Source: Rathayibacter sp. VKM Ac-2856 (GTDB lineage: Bacteria; Actinomycetota; Actinomycetes; Actinomycetales; Microbacteriaceae). From it: 64,000 bases of DNA. The position numbers and the translations under genes were made by a program. The notes below the pieces were generated by a model. That model did not search any database. It was not told where the DNA came from and was given only the letters and a program-made list of their open reading frames with translations. Shown here piece after piece: positions 8,200-16,941 of the stretch (position 1 is the stretch's first letter; every line of letters starts with the position of its first letter). The DNA is taken from contig NZ_JABMLF010000004.1 of NCBI RefSeq assembly GCF_013205055.1, positions 186,001-250,000 on the forward strand. Direction: 5' to 3'.

Positions 8200-9293
8200 C
8201 AGAGCACCACCACCGAGCGGAGCACGTCGCCGCCGGCCATCGTGGTGAAGGCCTGCTCGATGTCGCGGATGCCGATGCGCTCGGTGACGAACTCGTCGAG
8301 CGGCAGGCGGCCCTGGAGGTAGAGGTCGGTGAGCATCGGGAAGTCGCGCTCGGGCAGGCAGTCGCCGTACCAGCTCGACTTGAGCGAGCCGCCGCGGCCG
8401 AAGACGTCGAGCAGCGGGATCTCGAGCGTCATCTCGGGAGTCGGGACGCCGACCAGCACGACCGTTCCGGCGAGGTCGCGCGCGTAGAACGCCTGGCGCC
8501 AGGTCTCGGGGCGGCCGACCGCGTCGATCACGACGTCCGCGCCGAAGCCGTTCGTCAGCGCCTGCACGGCCGCGACGACGCCGTCCTCGTCGAGTCCGCT
8601 CGAGTCGATCGCGTGGGTGGCGCCGAGCTCCTCGGCCTTGACCAGCTTCTTCGGGTCGCGGTCGATGGCGATGATCGTGCTCGCGCCGGCCAGCTTCGCG
8701 CCGACGACGGCCGCGGTGCCGACTCCGCCGCAGCCGATGACGGCCACGGAGTCGCCGCGGGTGACGGTGCCGGTGTTCATCGCGGCGCCGAGGCCCGCCA
8801 TGATGCCGCAGCCGAGCAGCCCGACCGCGGCCGGGTCCGCCTCCGGGTCGACCTTCGTGCACTGCTTGGCGTGCACGAGCGTCTTCTCGGCGAAGGCGCC
8901 GATGCCCAGCGCGGGGCTGAGCTCGGTGCCGTCGGTGAGCGTCATCCTCTGGTCCGCGTTGAAGGTGTTGAAGCAGTACCAGGGCTCCGCGCGGACGCAG
9001 GCGCGGCACTCGCCGCACACGGCGCGCCAGTTGAGAACGACGAAGTCGCCGACCGCGACGTGGGTGACGCCCTCGCCGATCGCGCTGACCCGGCCCGCGG
9101 CCTCGTGGCCGAGCAGGAACGGGAAGTCGTCGCTGATCCCGCCCTCGCGGTAGTGGTAGTCGGTGTGGCAGACGCCGCAGGTCTCGATGTCGACGACGGC
9201 CTCGCCGGGTCCGGGATCGGGGACGACGATGTCGACGAGCTCGACGGGAGCCCCCTTCGACCGGGCGATGACGCCGCTCACTGTGGTGGGCAT
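8199..9293 (-). CDS. mscR: S-(hydroxymethyl)mycothiol dehydrogenase (formaldehyde detoxification)
   Basis: Zinc-dependent class III alcohol dehydrogenase of 364 residues that oxidises the formaldehyde-mycothiol adduct with NAD. Catalytic zinc ligands are seen in CGVCHTD (near 39) and GHEAAG (near 64); structural zinc cysteines in [15 protein letters not shown]; the Rossmann motif is [10 protein letters not shown] near 188. The [17 protein letters not shown] insert after the structural zinc lobe is usual in the mycothiol-dependent branch. It is the first gene of a two-gene unit with the MBL hydrolase. The organism is therefore expected to make mycothiol. Confidence 0.9.
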   Translation of the reverse strand: MPTTVSGVIARSKGAPVELVDIVVPDPGPGEAVVDIETCGVCHTDYHYREGGISDDFPFLLGHEAAGRVSAIGEGVTHVAVGDFVVLNWRAVCGECRACVRAEPWYCFNTFNADQRMTLTDGTELSPALGIGAFAEKTLVHAKQCTKVDPEADPAAVGLLGCGIMAGLGAAMNTGTVTRGDSVAVIGCGGVGTAAVVGAKLAGASTIIAIDRDPKKLVKAEELGATHAIDSSGLDEDGVVAAVQALTNGFGADVVIDAVGRPETWRQAFYARDLAGTVVLVGVPTPEMTLEIPLLDVFGRGGSLKSSWYGDCLPERDFPMLTDLYLQGRLPLDEFVTERIGIRDIEQAFTTMAGGDVLRSVVVL

Positions 9294-9374
9294 GGGGGCT
9301 CCTTCGGCGGGGCGGGTGGTGCGGGGACGCGCTCCACAGTACCGAGCGGCGCCTGCGCAGCGCCCGGTCGGGCT

Positions 9375-10115
9375 TCAGTAGACGGCGCGGTTGAGGCGCA
9401 CGAGGCGGTCGCCGCTGACGGCTCCCTCGGCCTCCATCCGCTCCGTCACGACGGCGATCACGAGGTCGCGGCGCCGCGGGGACCGCTCCGCGTCGGCCCG
9501 CTCGAGCGCGTCGCGCAGCTGATCCGCGGTGAGGTCCGTGCAGTAGGCGGGGGTGCCGGGCTGCTGGCGCCACGAGTCGGCGAGCGCGCCGGCGTCGAGC
9601 GCCTCGAAGCCGGTCTCCTCGACCAGGGACAGCGCCAGGGCCTTCGCCGCCGGGTCGTCGCCCGCGACGGGGATCGCGATCCGGTCGGCGTCGCCCGCCG
9701 CGGACGCGTGATCCGCGAACGACTGCGCGATGATCGCGTTCCACGCCTTGATCACGGGGCGCCCCAGCCGCTCGACGACCCACAGGCTCTCGACCTGCCC
9801 GCCGTCCAGCTCCGCGATCGCGCCGTCGCGCATCGGGTAGTAGTTCGACGTGTCGAGGACGACCGCGCCCTCCGGAGCTCCGGCGACGATCGGGGCGACG
9901 TCGTCGAGCCGGCTCAGCGGCACCGACACGATGAGGGCGTCGACGCCGTCCGCGACGGACTCGGCCTCGACGGCGCGCGCTCCCGTGCTGAGGGCCCTGC
10001 CCTCGATGGTCTCGGGGCCGCGGGAGTTCGCGATCGCGACCTCGTGTCCCGCTCCGGCCAGACGCTGCGCGAGGGTGGCGCCGATCATGCCGCTGCCGAT
10101 GATTCCGATCTTCAT
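9375..10115 (-). CDS. NADP-binding oxidoreductase (F420:NADPH oxidoreductase-like)
   Basis: Cytosolic 246-residue protein with an N-terminal Rossmann fold, GIIGSGMIGATLAQRLAGAG, followed by ANSRGPET, a pattern that prefers NADP. The middle carries SVPLSRLDDVAP and DTSNYYPMRDG, as in NADPH-dependent F420 reductase relatives. The ATG at 10115 gives the conserved start; a longer frame upstream lacks family sequence. It stands alone and is divergent from the mannanase gene. Real substrate unknown. Confidence 0.82.
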   Translation of the reverse strand: MKIGIIGSGMIGATLAQRLAGAGHEVAIANSRGPETIEGRALSTGARAVEAESVADGVDALIVSVPLSRLDDVAPIVAGAPEGAVVLDTSNYYPMRDGAIAELDGGQVESLWVVERLGRPVIKAWNAIIAQSFADHASAAGDADRIAIPVAGDDPAAKALALSLVEETGFEALDAGALADSWRQQPGTPAYCTDLTADQLRDALERADAERSPRRRDLVIAVVTERMEAEGAVSGDRLVRLNRAVY

Positions 10116-10239
10116 GGGGAGTGCCTTCCGTTGTCGTGACGTCCCTCCAGTCTCGAACCTTGCCACTAGTGAGAGGGTCAAGCGGCTCGGCGACATTCGG
10201 AGGGGCGGACGGCGGTGCGGGTCCGCCGGGCGAGAAATC

Positions 10240-10256
10240 ATTAATAAACGATGTAA
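10240..10256. promoter_or_regulatory. AT-rich operator before the GH26 mannanase
   Basis: ATTAATAAACGATGTAA, a sharp AT-rich island 78 bases before the mannanase ATG. The same 17-mer with three changes (ATTAATAATTTATGTAA) lies at 23713 before the GH5 mannanase. Two near-identical sites before two mannanases suggest one shared regulator. Confidence 0.6.
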
Positions 10257-10333
10257 GGGTTGACCGCTTCGCGCGGAGGGGTGAGGGTGACCGTGCGGGC
10301 GCTCACCGACGAGGGTCCGCGGAGAGGACCACC

Positions 10334-11395
10334 ATGACTCGACGACGAGTCACCACCGGCGCCGCTCGCGCCACCGGCGCCGCCCGCGCCCGCCACGTCC
10401 CGCTGCGCCGCACCCTCCTGGCCGCCGCGCTCGGCGCCGCCCTGCTCGCCCCGCTGGTCGCGCCGTCGCCCGATGCGGCGCAGGCGTTCCCCGCGACGTC
10501 CAAGGCGACCGTCCTCCAGTACCTGCGGTCGATCACCGGCACGAGCATCGTCTCGGGCCAGCACAACAAGGAGCCGGCGAGCGCGCCCGCCCAGTACACG
10601 CAGCAGGTGAAGGACATCACCGGGCAGTACCCCGGGCTGTGGGGCGGCGACCTGTTCTTCACCGCCTCCGACGCCGCGAATCGGCAGCGCGTCGTCGACC
10701 AGGCGAAGACGGAGTGGGCCAACGGCTCGCTCGTCACGCTCGCCTGGCACGTGTGCCCGCCGACCGGGCCGAGCACCTGCACGTTCGAGGGCGGCGTGAA
10801 GAGCCGCATCAGCGACGCGCAGTTCCAGCAGGTCGTCACGGGCGGCACCGCGCTGAACGCCACCTGGAAGCAGCGGATGGCCGAGGTCGTGCCGTACCTG
10901 CGGCAGCTGAAGGACGCCGGCGTGCCCGTGCTGTTCCGGCCGTTCCACGAGATGAACGAGTCCTGGAACTGGTGGGGCGCGCGGCCCGGCGCGAACGGCG
11001 GCGCGAAGATCTACCAGCAGATGCGCGACTACTTCGACTCGCAGGGCCTGACCAACCTGATCTGGGTCTGGAACGTGCAGGACAACCCCGCGGGCGGCTG
11101 GGCCGACTACTACCCGGGTGCGGACTACGTCGACGTCGTGTCGCTGGACGTCTGGTACAAGGGCTTCCCGAGCTCCGGCGACTACCAGCAGATGCAGTCG
11201 ATCGCCGGATCGAAGCCGATCGCGATCGCCGAGATGGGGAAGGTGCCCGACGCGTCGCTGCTGCAGAGCCAGACGCGCTGGTCGTACTTCATGATCTGGT
11301 CGGAGCAGCTGCGCGGCAGCAACACGAACGCCGCCATCCAGAGCGCCTACTTCCACCCGCGCGTCCTGAACCAGGGCGAGCTCACGCTCCCCTGA
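10334..11395 (+). CDS. Secreted GH26 beta-mannanase
   Basis: Endo-1,4-beta-mannanase of 353 residues that cuts mannan outside the cell. Residues 1-51 are a long signal peptide (twin arginines near the start, hydrophobic core, AQA cleavage site). The GH26 signature FRPFHEMNESWNWW holds the acid/base Glu206 next to His205, and the nucleophile is Glu300 in AIAEMGK. The catalytic domain fills the whole mature protein; there is no binding module. GGAGAGG lies seven bases before the ATG. It opens the mannan region and has the same operator as the GH5 gene. Confidence 0.92.
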   Translation: MTRRRVTTGAARATGAARARHVPLRRTLLAAALGAALLAPLVAPSPDAAQAFPATSKATVLQYLRSITGTSIVSGQHNKEPASAPAQYTQQVKDITGQYPGLWGGDLFFTASDAANRQRVVDQAKTEWANGSLVTLAWHVCPPTGPSTCTFEGGVKSRISDAQFQQVVTGGTALNATWKQRMAEVVPYLRQLKDAGVPVLFRPFHEMNESWNWWGARPGANGGAKIYQQMRDYFDSQGLTNLIWVWNVQDNPAGGWADYYPGADYVDVVSLDVWYKGFPSSGDYQQMQSIAGSKPIAIAEMGKVPDASLLQSQTRWSYFMIWSEQLRGSNTNAAIQSAYFHPRVLNQGELTLP

Positions 11396-11412
11396 CCCGG
11401 CGGCACCCGTCC

Positions 11413-11465
11413 ATCCGTCACGAACGGCTGCCTCCCGGCGGGAGCGGCAGCCGTTCGTGACGGAT
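11413..11465. terminator. Perfect 20-bp hairpin (ATCCGTCACGAACGG family), copy 2
   Basis: ATCCGTCACGAACGGCTGCC (11413-11432) pairs exactly with its complement at 11446-11465 across a 13-base loop. It lies between the convergent GH26 and ABC exporter genes, where a bidirectional terminator would be expected. The same family is found behind pnuC. Confidence 0.75.
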
Positions 11466-11520
11466 GAGCCGCGTCGGGGGGGGGGTCGTTTCGAAGAGGG
11501 TGGATCTCGATGCGGCGGCG

Positions 11521-13251
11521 TCAGGACGTGGCGGTCATGCGGGCGTAGCGGCCGCCGGCGGCGAGCAGCTGCTCGTGGGTGCCCTGCTCGAGGACGCGGC
11601 CGCCGTCGAGGACGACGATGCGATCGGCCGAGCGGACGGTGCTGAGGCGGTGCGCGACGATCAGGGTCGTGCGGCCGGCGCGCAGCCGCTCCAGGGCGCC
11701 GCGCACCTCGGCCTCGGCGCGCGGGTCGAGGGCGGCGGTCGCCTCGTCGAGGATCAGCAGGCGCGGGTCCCGGATCAGCGCGCGGGCGATCGCGAGGCGC
11801 TGGCGCTGGCCGCCGGAGAGCTGCGCGCCGCGCTCGCCGACCGTCGTGTCCCAGCCGTCGGGCAGCTCCAGGACGAAGCCCGCGTTCGCCGCCCGCAGCG
11901 CCGCCTCGAGGCGCTCGTCGTCGGGCTCCTCGGCGCCGTAGAGGATGTTGTCGCGGATGCTCCCGCGGAACAGCACCGACTCCTGCGGCACCACCGACAC
12001 GAAGCGGCGCACCGTGCGCATGTCGAGGGTCGCGATGTCGCGGCCGTCGAGCAGCACCCGGCCCGCCGAGGGCCGGAGGAAGCCCAGCGCGAGCCGCGTG
12101 AGCGTCGACTTCCCCGAGCCGGAGGCGCCGACGAACGCCACCGTCTCGCCCGCGGCGATGCCGAGGCTCACGTCGGAGAGCACCGGCCGCTCGCCGTAGG
12201 AGAAGGAGACGCCCTCGAACGCGAGGCTCCCCTCGAGCGCGTCGACCACGGCGCCGCCCTCGTTCCACTCCACATCGGGGTCGGTCAGCACGCCCGCGAT
12301 GGAGCGCTGCGAGGCGAGGCCGCGGGTGATCAGCGGCGCGGTCTGGAAGGCGCCGGTGATCGCGCCGGTCAGCAGGGCGAAGTAGGTGCTCAGCAGCACC
12401 ACCTCGCCGACGGTGATCGGGAGTGCTCCGGTCGCGCTCGCCGCCGCCGCCGCGAAGAGCGAGCCGAGGGTGATCGCCTGATAGCTGCTCCAGGACAGCG
12501 CGCCGAAGCGCCCGTTCAGCCGGTCGAGCCGGGTGCCCGCCCGCTCGACCCGGTGCGCGGCGTCGACCACCCGCCGCACCGAGACCTGCTCGAGGCCGTG
12601 CGCGCGGGTGACCTCGAGGAGAGCGGACATCTCGCCGACGGCCGAGGACATGGTCTCGACGTCGAGGCGGAAGGTCTCGTTGCTCGCGGCGGTGCGCGAG
12701 CGCAGCCAGAGGATCAGCCCGGCGGCCAGCGGCAGGGTCAGCGCGAGCACGGGCAGGAACTGCGGCACCCGCACCGCCGTCGCGACGCCGGCGCCGACGA
12801 GGATCACCACGGCGTTGAGCAGCGGGCCGAACGCCTGCTGGAGCATCAGCTCCAGGTTCTCCACGTCGCGGACGATCTTGGTCTGGACCACGGAGGCGCT
12901 GCCGCGGGAGTGGTAGCCGAACGAGAGCAGCTGCAGCCGCACCGCCAGCGCCTCGCGCAGCCGGGCGCCCATCGAGCGCACGGAGGAGGAGAAGAAGCGG
13001 ACGAAGACGCCGTTGGCGGCGATGTTGATCGCGATGGTGGCGGCGCCCGCGGCAGCCGGAGCGAGGAGCGCCTCGGGCGGATCGCCCGCGACGAGGGCGT
13101 CGACGACCGCGGCCGTGACGAGCGGGAGGATCCAGAGCGGGCTGTCCTTGACCGCGAACGCGAGCGCGGCGACGACCAGGCGGCCTCGGGACGGGCGGAG
13201 CGCGGAGCGGAGCGGGTGCTCGGCGTCGATGACGGCGGCGCGCGCGGTCAC
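11521..13251 (-). CDS. ABC exporter, fused membrane and ATPase domains
   Basis: Type IV ABC half-transporter of 576 residues: six-helix membrane domain to about residue 310, then ATPase with Walker A GASGSGKST (near 376), signature LSGGQRQR (near 484), Walker B LLILDEATAALD and switch histidine IVAHRLS. It would work as a homodimer exporter. Start is GTG in a GTGA overlap with the ROK kinase stop, so it is the last gene of the mannan operon. Its role there is unclear: mannan uptake already has its own importer. It could belong to a separate function and share the transcript. Confidence 0.88.
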   Translation of the reverse strand: MTARAAVIDAEHPLRSALRPSRGRLVVAALAFAVKDSPLWILPLVTAAVVDALVAGDPPEALLAPAAAGAATIAINIAANGVFVRFFSSSVRSMGARLREALAVRLQLLSFGYHSRGSASVVQTKIVRDVENLELMLQQAFGPLLNAVVILVGAGVATAVRVPQFLPVLALTLPLAAGLILWLRSRTAASNETFRLDVETMSSAVGEMSALLEVTRAHGLEQVSVRRVVDAAHRVERAGTRLDRLNGRFGALSWSSYQAITLGSLFAAAAASATGALPITVGEVVLLSTYFALLTGAITGAFQTAPLITRGLASQRSIAGVLTDPDVEWNEGGAVVDALEGSLAFEGVSFSYGERPVLSDVSLGIAAGETVAFVGASGSGKSTLTRLALGFLRPSAGRVLLDGRDIATLDMRTVRRFVSVVPQESVLFRGSIRDNILYGAEEPDDERLEAALRAANAGFVLELPDGWDTTVGERGAQLSGGQRQRLAIARALIRDPRLLILDEATAALDPRAEAEVRGALERLRAGRTTLIVAHRLSTVRSADRIVVLDGGRVLEQGTHEQLLAAGGRYARMTATS

Positions 13252-14378
13252 GGCGTGCGGGGGTGGTGGGCAGTGTCTGCACGCGTGGATCTCGATACGC
13301 CGGCGGAGCCGGCTACTCGATCAGCATGAACGGGGCCGGCCTGAGCATCGCGCAGCTCCGCTGCGACCGCACCATGAACGTCGCGCAGCTCTGCTGCGAC
13401 CACTTCATGCTGGTCGAGTAGCCCGCCGGCGGCGGGCGTATCGAGACCGATGGGTCCGGCCGGCAGGTGCACGAGGGCCGCCGCGCCGACGAGGGGGCCG
13501 GCGCCGCCGAGGCCGGAGGCGCGGATCGACAGGCCGCGCGCGTAGTCGAAGACCGCGCGGTCGCAGGCCGCGGCGCGCACGAGGTCGAGGTAGCCGGGCG
13601 TCACTCCGGAGAAGCCGCCGCCGACCGCGAAGTCGCGCACGTCGAGCAGCGTCGCCACGTCGGCGATCGCCGTGCCGACCGCGGCGGCCGAGCGCGCCAC
13701 CGCGGCGAGCGCCACCGGGTCGCCGGCCGCGGCCGCCCGCCCCAGCTCCTCGCCGGTCGAGCCCGCGAAGCCGCGGCGCACCGCCCAGGCGACGGTGCTC
13801 GGTCCGGAGGCGATGCTCTCCAGGGTGCCGTCGCTCCCCTCCGCCGCCTCCGCGTCGCCGACGTGGATCTGCCCGACGTGCCCCGCGTTGCCGGAGCGGC
13901 CCGCGAGCGCGCGCCCGTCGAGCACGATGCCGCCGCCGACCCCCGTCGACACGACCAGGCTCACCGAGGAGTCGGCGCCGCGGTTGGCGCCGACCCAGTG
14001 CTCGGCCAGCGCGATGCAGGTGCCGTCGAGCCGCAGCGCGACCGGCCGCCCGGGCAGCAGCCGCTCGACCGCGGCGCGCAGGGCGAACCCGTGCAGCAGC
14101 GGCAGGTTCTTCGGCCGGATCCGCCCCTCGGCGAGATCGACCGGCCCCGCGGAGCCGATCCCCGCGCCGATCACGGAGCCGCTGCCAAAGCCGCCCGCCG
14201 CGGCCAGCGCCTCCCCCACGCACCCGTCGACGGCCGCCGCGAATCCCTCCGGGGTCAGCGCCGCCCCGGTCGGGCGCCGGTGGCGCGACCCGTCCACGAG
14301 CGTGCCGTCGGCGCGCACGAGGGCCGCCTCGATCTTGGTGCCGCCGACGTCGACGGCGAGCGCGAGCTGCGGGGTCAT
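13248..14378 (-). CDS. ROK-family sugar kinase, probable manno/glucokinase, with repeat-derived tail
   Basis: ATP-dependent hexokinase of the ROK family; in this locus mannose is the likely substrate. The phosphate loop DVGGTKIE is at residues 9-16, the STGVGGGI motif is near 140, and GNAGHVG follows. The usual zinc motif C-x-C-G-x(2)-G-C-x-E is absent; the region reads DAEAAEGSDGTLESIASGPS instead. Normal ROK homology ends near GAAALVHLPAG (about residue 310). The last ~65 residues are encoded by two GGTCTCGATACGC-family hairpins, and the stop falls inside the start of the exporter. The tail looks like read-through of a repeat insertion rather than a domain. Confidence 0.87.
   Translation of the reverse strand: MTPQLALAVDVGGTKIEAALVRADGTLVDGSRHRRPTGAALTPEGFAAAVDGCVGEALAAAGGFGSGSVIGAGIGSAGPVDLAEGRIRPKNLPLLHGFALRAAVERLLPGRPVALRLDGTCIALAEHWVGANRGADSSVSLVVSTGVGGGIVLDGRALAGRSGNAGHVGQIHVGDAEAAEGSDGTLESIASGPSTVAWAVRRGFAGSTGEELGRAAAAGDPVALAAVARSAAAVGTAIADVATLLDVRDFAVGGGFSGVTPGYLDLVRAAACDRAVFDYARGLSIRASGLGGAGPLVGAAALVHLPAGPIGLDTPAAGGLLDQHEVVAAELRDVHGAVAAELRDAQAGPVHADRVAGSAGVSRSTRADTAHHPRTP
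13287..13329. repeat. GGTCTCGATACGC-family hairpin, copy 1
   Basis: GGATCTCGATACGCCGGCGG and its inverted partner ending CTCGATCAGCATGA. It lies inside the 3' end of the ROK kinase gene and in opposite orientation to copy 2 at 13406. Confidence 0.8.
13406..13448. repeat. GGTCTCGATACGC-family hairpin, copy 2
   Basis: CATGCTGGTCGAGTAG to GTATCGAGACC with a GC-rich inner stem CCCGCC/GGCGGG. With copy 1 it flanks a 76-base spacer that itself holds two CGCAGCTC-GCTGCGACC direct copies. Confidence 0.8.
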
Positions 14379-14475
14379 CTCTTCCTCCGGAAGGTGCTGG
14401 GCGGCGCGGAGGAGCCGACCGGGAGGCGTGCGCCGGTCCCGGTCGGCTCCGTCGAGTGCCGCGGAGTGCGGGTCG

Positions 14476-16941
14476 TCAGCCCCAGTCGGCGACGAGCTGG
14501 TTGGCGGTGCGCAGGACGCTCGGCGAGACGAGCGCCTCGGCGTCGAGCCCGGCGCCGCTCACCCGGAACGTCACCGACTCCCCCGGCAGCAGCGTGACCA
14601 GCTGGTCGTCGACGACGGCCGACGGGTCGACCTTGTCGACGAGGAGGGTCAGGTCGCGCACGAGATTCTCCGCGGTGACCGTCACCTCCGCGCCGCCCTC
14701 GACCGCGCGCACCGAGGTGCTCAGGCGCGCCGCCTCGAGCGCGGAGTCGCGGTACTCGGCGAAGAACCAGTACGCGCGCTCGCCCGCGAAGTCGGCGACG
14801 AGCAGCTCGCCCGCCGCGTCCTCGGCCGCGCCCACCCCGACAGGCACCGTGGCCACGGACCGCGCCGCGAGCGACACGTCCTGCCGCTCCTCCGCGAGCA
14901 CCGTGCCGTCGAAGCGCAGCCGGCGCACGACGACCTCGCCCGCCCACTCCTCGACGCCGTCGTTCACCGCGACGACCGCGAGGCCGTCGCCGCGCGGCTG
15001 CACCGTGAGCAGCCGGTCCGCGTAGACGTGCTTGAGCGCGTAGAGCAGCGGCTTCGCCGTCCCGTCGCCGTCGACCGCGGCCCAGGAGGTCACGGGCCAG
15101 CAGTCGTTCAGCTGCCAGACCACGGAGCCCATGCAGCGCGGGCTCTCGGAGCGCTGGTGCTCGATCGCGAGGGTGACGGCGAGCGCCTGGTTGAGCGACA
15201 TCGCCCAGTGCCAGTCCTCGGTGTCGTCGGGCAGCGGCAGGTGCGCGACGAGTCCGTCGGTCAGCTTGTCGTTGCCGTCGGCCGCCTTCTGGTGGTGGAT
15301 CATGCCGGGCGACTCGGGGGTCAGCGGCGAGTCCGAGATCGAGCGCCGGATCGTCGACCACGAGGCCGGGCCCTGCCAGCCGAACTCGGCGACGAAGCGG
15401 GCGTGGATGTCGCGGTAGGCCGGGTAGTCGACCCGGTTCCACAGCTCCCAGAGGTGCACGGAGCCGTGGTCGACGTCGTTCGCGAAGATCGCGGTGTCGC
15501 CCGACCAGGGGCTGCCCGGCGTGTAGGAGCGCTCGGGGTCGAGCTCGGCGACGAGGCGCGGCAGCAGGTCGAGGTAGTAGCCGAGGCCCCAGGTGCGGCC
15601 CTGCAGGCGCTTCTCCCAGCCCCACTCCTCGTAGCCCCAGATGTTCTCGTTGTTGCCGTTCCAGAGGGCGAGGCTCGGGTGCGGCATGATCCGCGTCACG
15701 TTGTCGCGCACCTCCGCCTCGACCTCGCTCCACAGCGGCTCCTCCTCGGCGTAGGAGGCGCAGGCGAAGAGGAAGTCCTGCCAGACGAGGATGCCGCGCT
15801 CGTCGCAGAGCTCGTAGAAGTCGTCCGACTCGAAGTAGCCGCCGCCCCAGATCCGCAGCAGGTTCATGTTCGCGAACTCGGCCTGGTCCATCCGCCGGGC
15901 CAGGCGCGCGCGGTCGACCCGGGTGATGAAGGCGTCGTCGGGGATCCAGTTGGCGCCGCGGATCCAGACGGGCTCGCCGTTGACGACGAAGCGGAACGAG
16001 GTGCCCTCCTCGTCGCGGTCCAGCTGCACCTCGATCGTCCGGAAGCCGATGCGCAGCGTGCGGCCGTCCACCGCGGCGCCGCCGATGCTCGCCTCGACGT
16101 CCAGCAGCGACAGCGGCTGCTCGCCGAAGCCGCGCGGCCACCACAGCGCCGCGTCCTCCACGGCGAGCTCGAGCGTCGCCGAGCTCTCGCCGGCCGGCAC
16201 GGTGACGGAGGCGGTGACGCCGTCGACGCTCGCCGTCAGCTCCACCTCGTCCTCCGCCGTCCGCTCCAGGTCGACGTGCACGGCGACGCGGCCGGTCGTG
16301 CCGTCCACGGTCACGACCGGGCGGACGGCGGCCAGGCGCACGCCGCTCCAGGAGTGCAGCGCGACCGGCTTCCACATCCCGACCGAGGCGGCGTCCAGGC
16401 CCCAGTCCCAGCCGAAGTTGCAGGCCGCCTTCCGCAGCGCGTTGAACGGGTGCGAGTAGGTGTGCGGGCGGTAGCCGATCTCGAGGCTGGCGCGGTCGGC
16501 CTCCGCGACGGGCGAGGCGAAGCGCACGACGAGCTCGTTGTCGCCCTCGACCAGCAGGCCGTCGACGGCGAAGCGGTAGGTGCGGTGCTGGTTGCGGGTG
16601 CTCGCCACGACGTGCCCGTTGAGGGTGATCGTCGCGACGGTGTCCAGGCCCTCGAAGACCAGCTCGTGCCGGTCGTGGCCGTCGGGCGACCAGGCGAAGG
16701 AGGACGCGTACTCCCAGTCGGTCTCGCCGATCCAGGTGACCTTCTTCTCGTTCTGATCGAGGTAGGGGTCGGGGATGAGGCCCGCCGCGAGGAGGTCGGT
16801 GTGCACGAGACCGGGGACGGTCGCCGGGACCGACGCGCCCGCGATCTCCGCGGGGATCGGGCCGCGGAGGGCGCGCACGCTCCAGCCGTCGTGCAGGGGG
16901 CGGTGGGTGGCCGTGAGGCGCTCGGTGCTGGTGTGGGTCAC
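14476..16941 (-). CDS. GH2 beta-mannosidase
   Basis: Intracellular exo-beta-mannosidase of 821 residues that releases mannose from imported oligomannosides. It has the GH2 order: sugar-binding jelly roll (about 15-190), immunoglobulin-like domain (about 195-300), TIM barrel from about 305. Acid/base Glu432 lies in WNGNNEN and nucleophile Glu519 in VAEFGWQG; both contexts are typical of the mannosidase branch. No signal peptide. Start is GTG in a GTGA overlap with the permease stop. The ROK kinase follows after about 100 bases. Confidence 0.92.
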   Translation of the reverse strand: MTHTSTERLTATHRPLHDGWSVRALRGPIPAEIAGASVPATVPGLVHTDLLAAGLIPDPYLDQNEKKVTWIGETDWEYASSFAWSPDGHDRHELVFEGLDTVATITLNGHVVASTRNQHRTYRFAVDGLLVEGDNELVVRFASPVAEADRASLEIGYRPHTYSHPFNALRKAACNFGWDWGLDAASVGMWKPVALHSWSGVRLAAVRPVVTVDGTTGRVAVHVDLERTAEDEVELTASVDGVTASVTVPAGESSATLELAVEDAALWWPRGFGEQPLSLLDVEASIGGAAVDGRTLRIGFRTIEVQLDRDEEGTSFRFVVNGEPVWIRGANWIPDDAFITRVDRARLARRMDQAEFANMNLLRIWGGGYFESDDFYELCDERGILVWQDFLFACASYAEEEPLWSEVEAEVRDNVTRIMPHPSLALWNGNNENIWGYEEWGWEKRLQGRTWGLGYYLDLLPRLVAELDPERSYTPGSPWSGDTAIFANDVDHGSVHLWELWNRVDYPAYRDIHARFVAEFGWQGPASWSTIRRSISDSPLTPESPGMIHHQKAADGNDKLTDGLVAHLPLPDDTEDWHWAMSLNQALAVTLAIEHQRSESPRCMGSVVWQLNDCWPVTSWAAVDGDGTAKPLLYALKHVYADRLLTVQPRGDGLAVVAVNDGVEEWAGEVVVRRLRFDGTVLAEERQDVSLAARSVATVPVGVGAAEDAAGELLVADFAGERAYWFFAEYRDSALEAARLSTSVRAVEGGAEVTVTAENLVRDLTLLVDKVDPSAVVDDQLVTLLPGESVTFRVSGAGLDAEALVSPSVLRTANQLVADWG

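Noticed and set aside
11464-13329. Long plus-strand open frame (621 residues) opposite the ABC exporter
   Set aside because: Shadow frame; the minus strand encodes a full ABC protein with all motifs.
13248-13450. New C-terminal domain of the ROK kinase
   Set aside because: The residues are a direct translation of the intergenic hairpin family, so they are more likely read-through.
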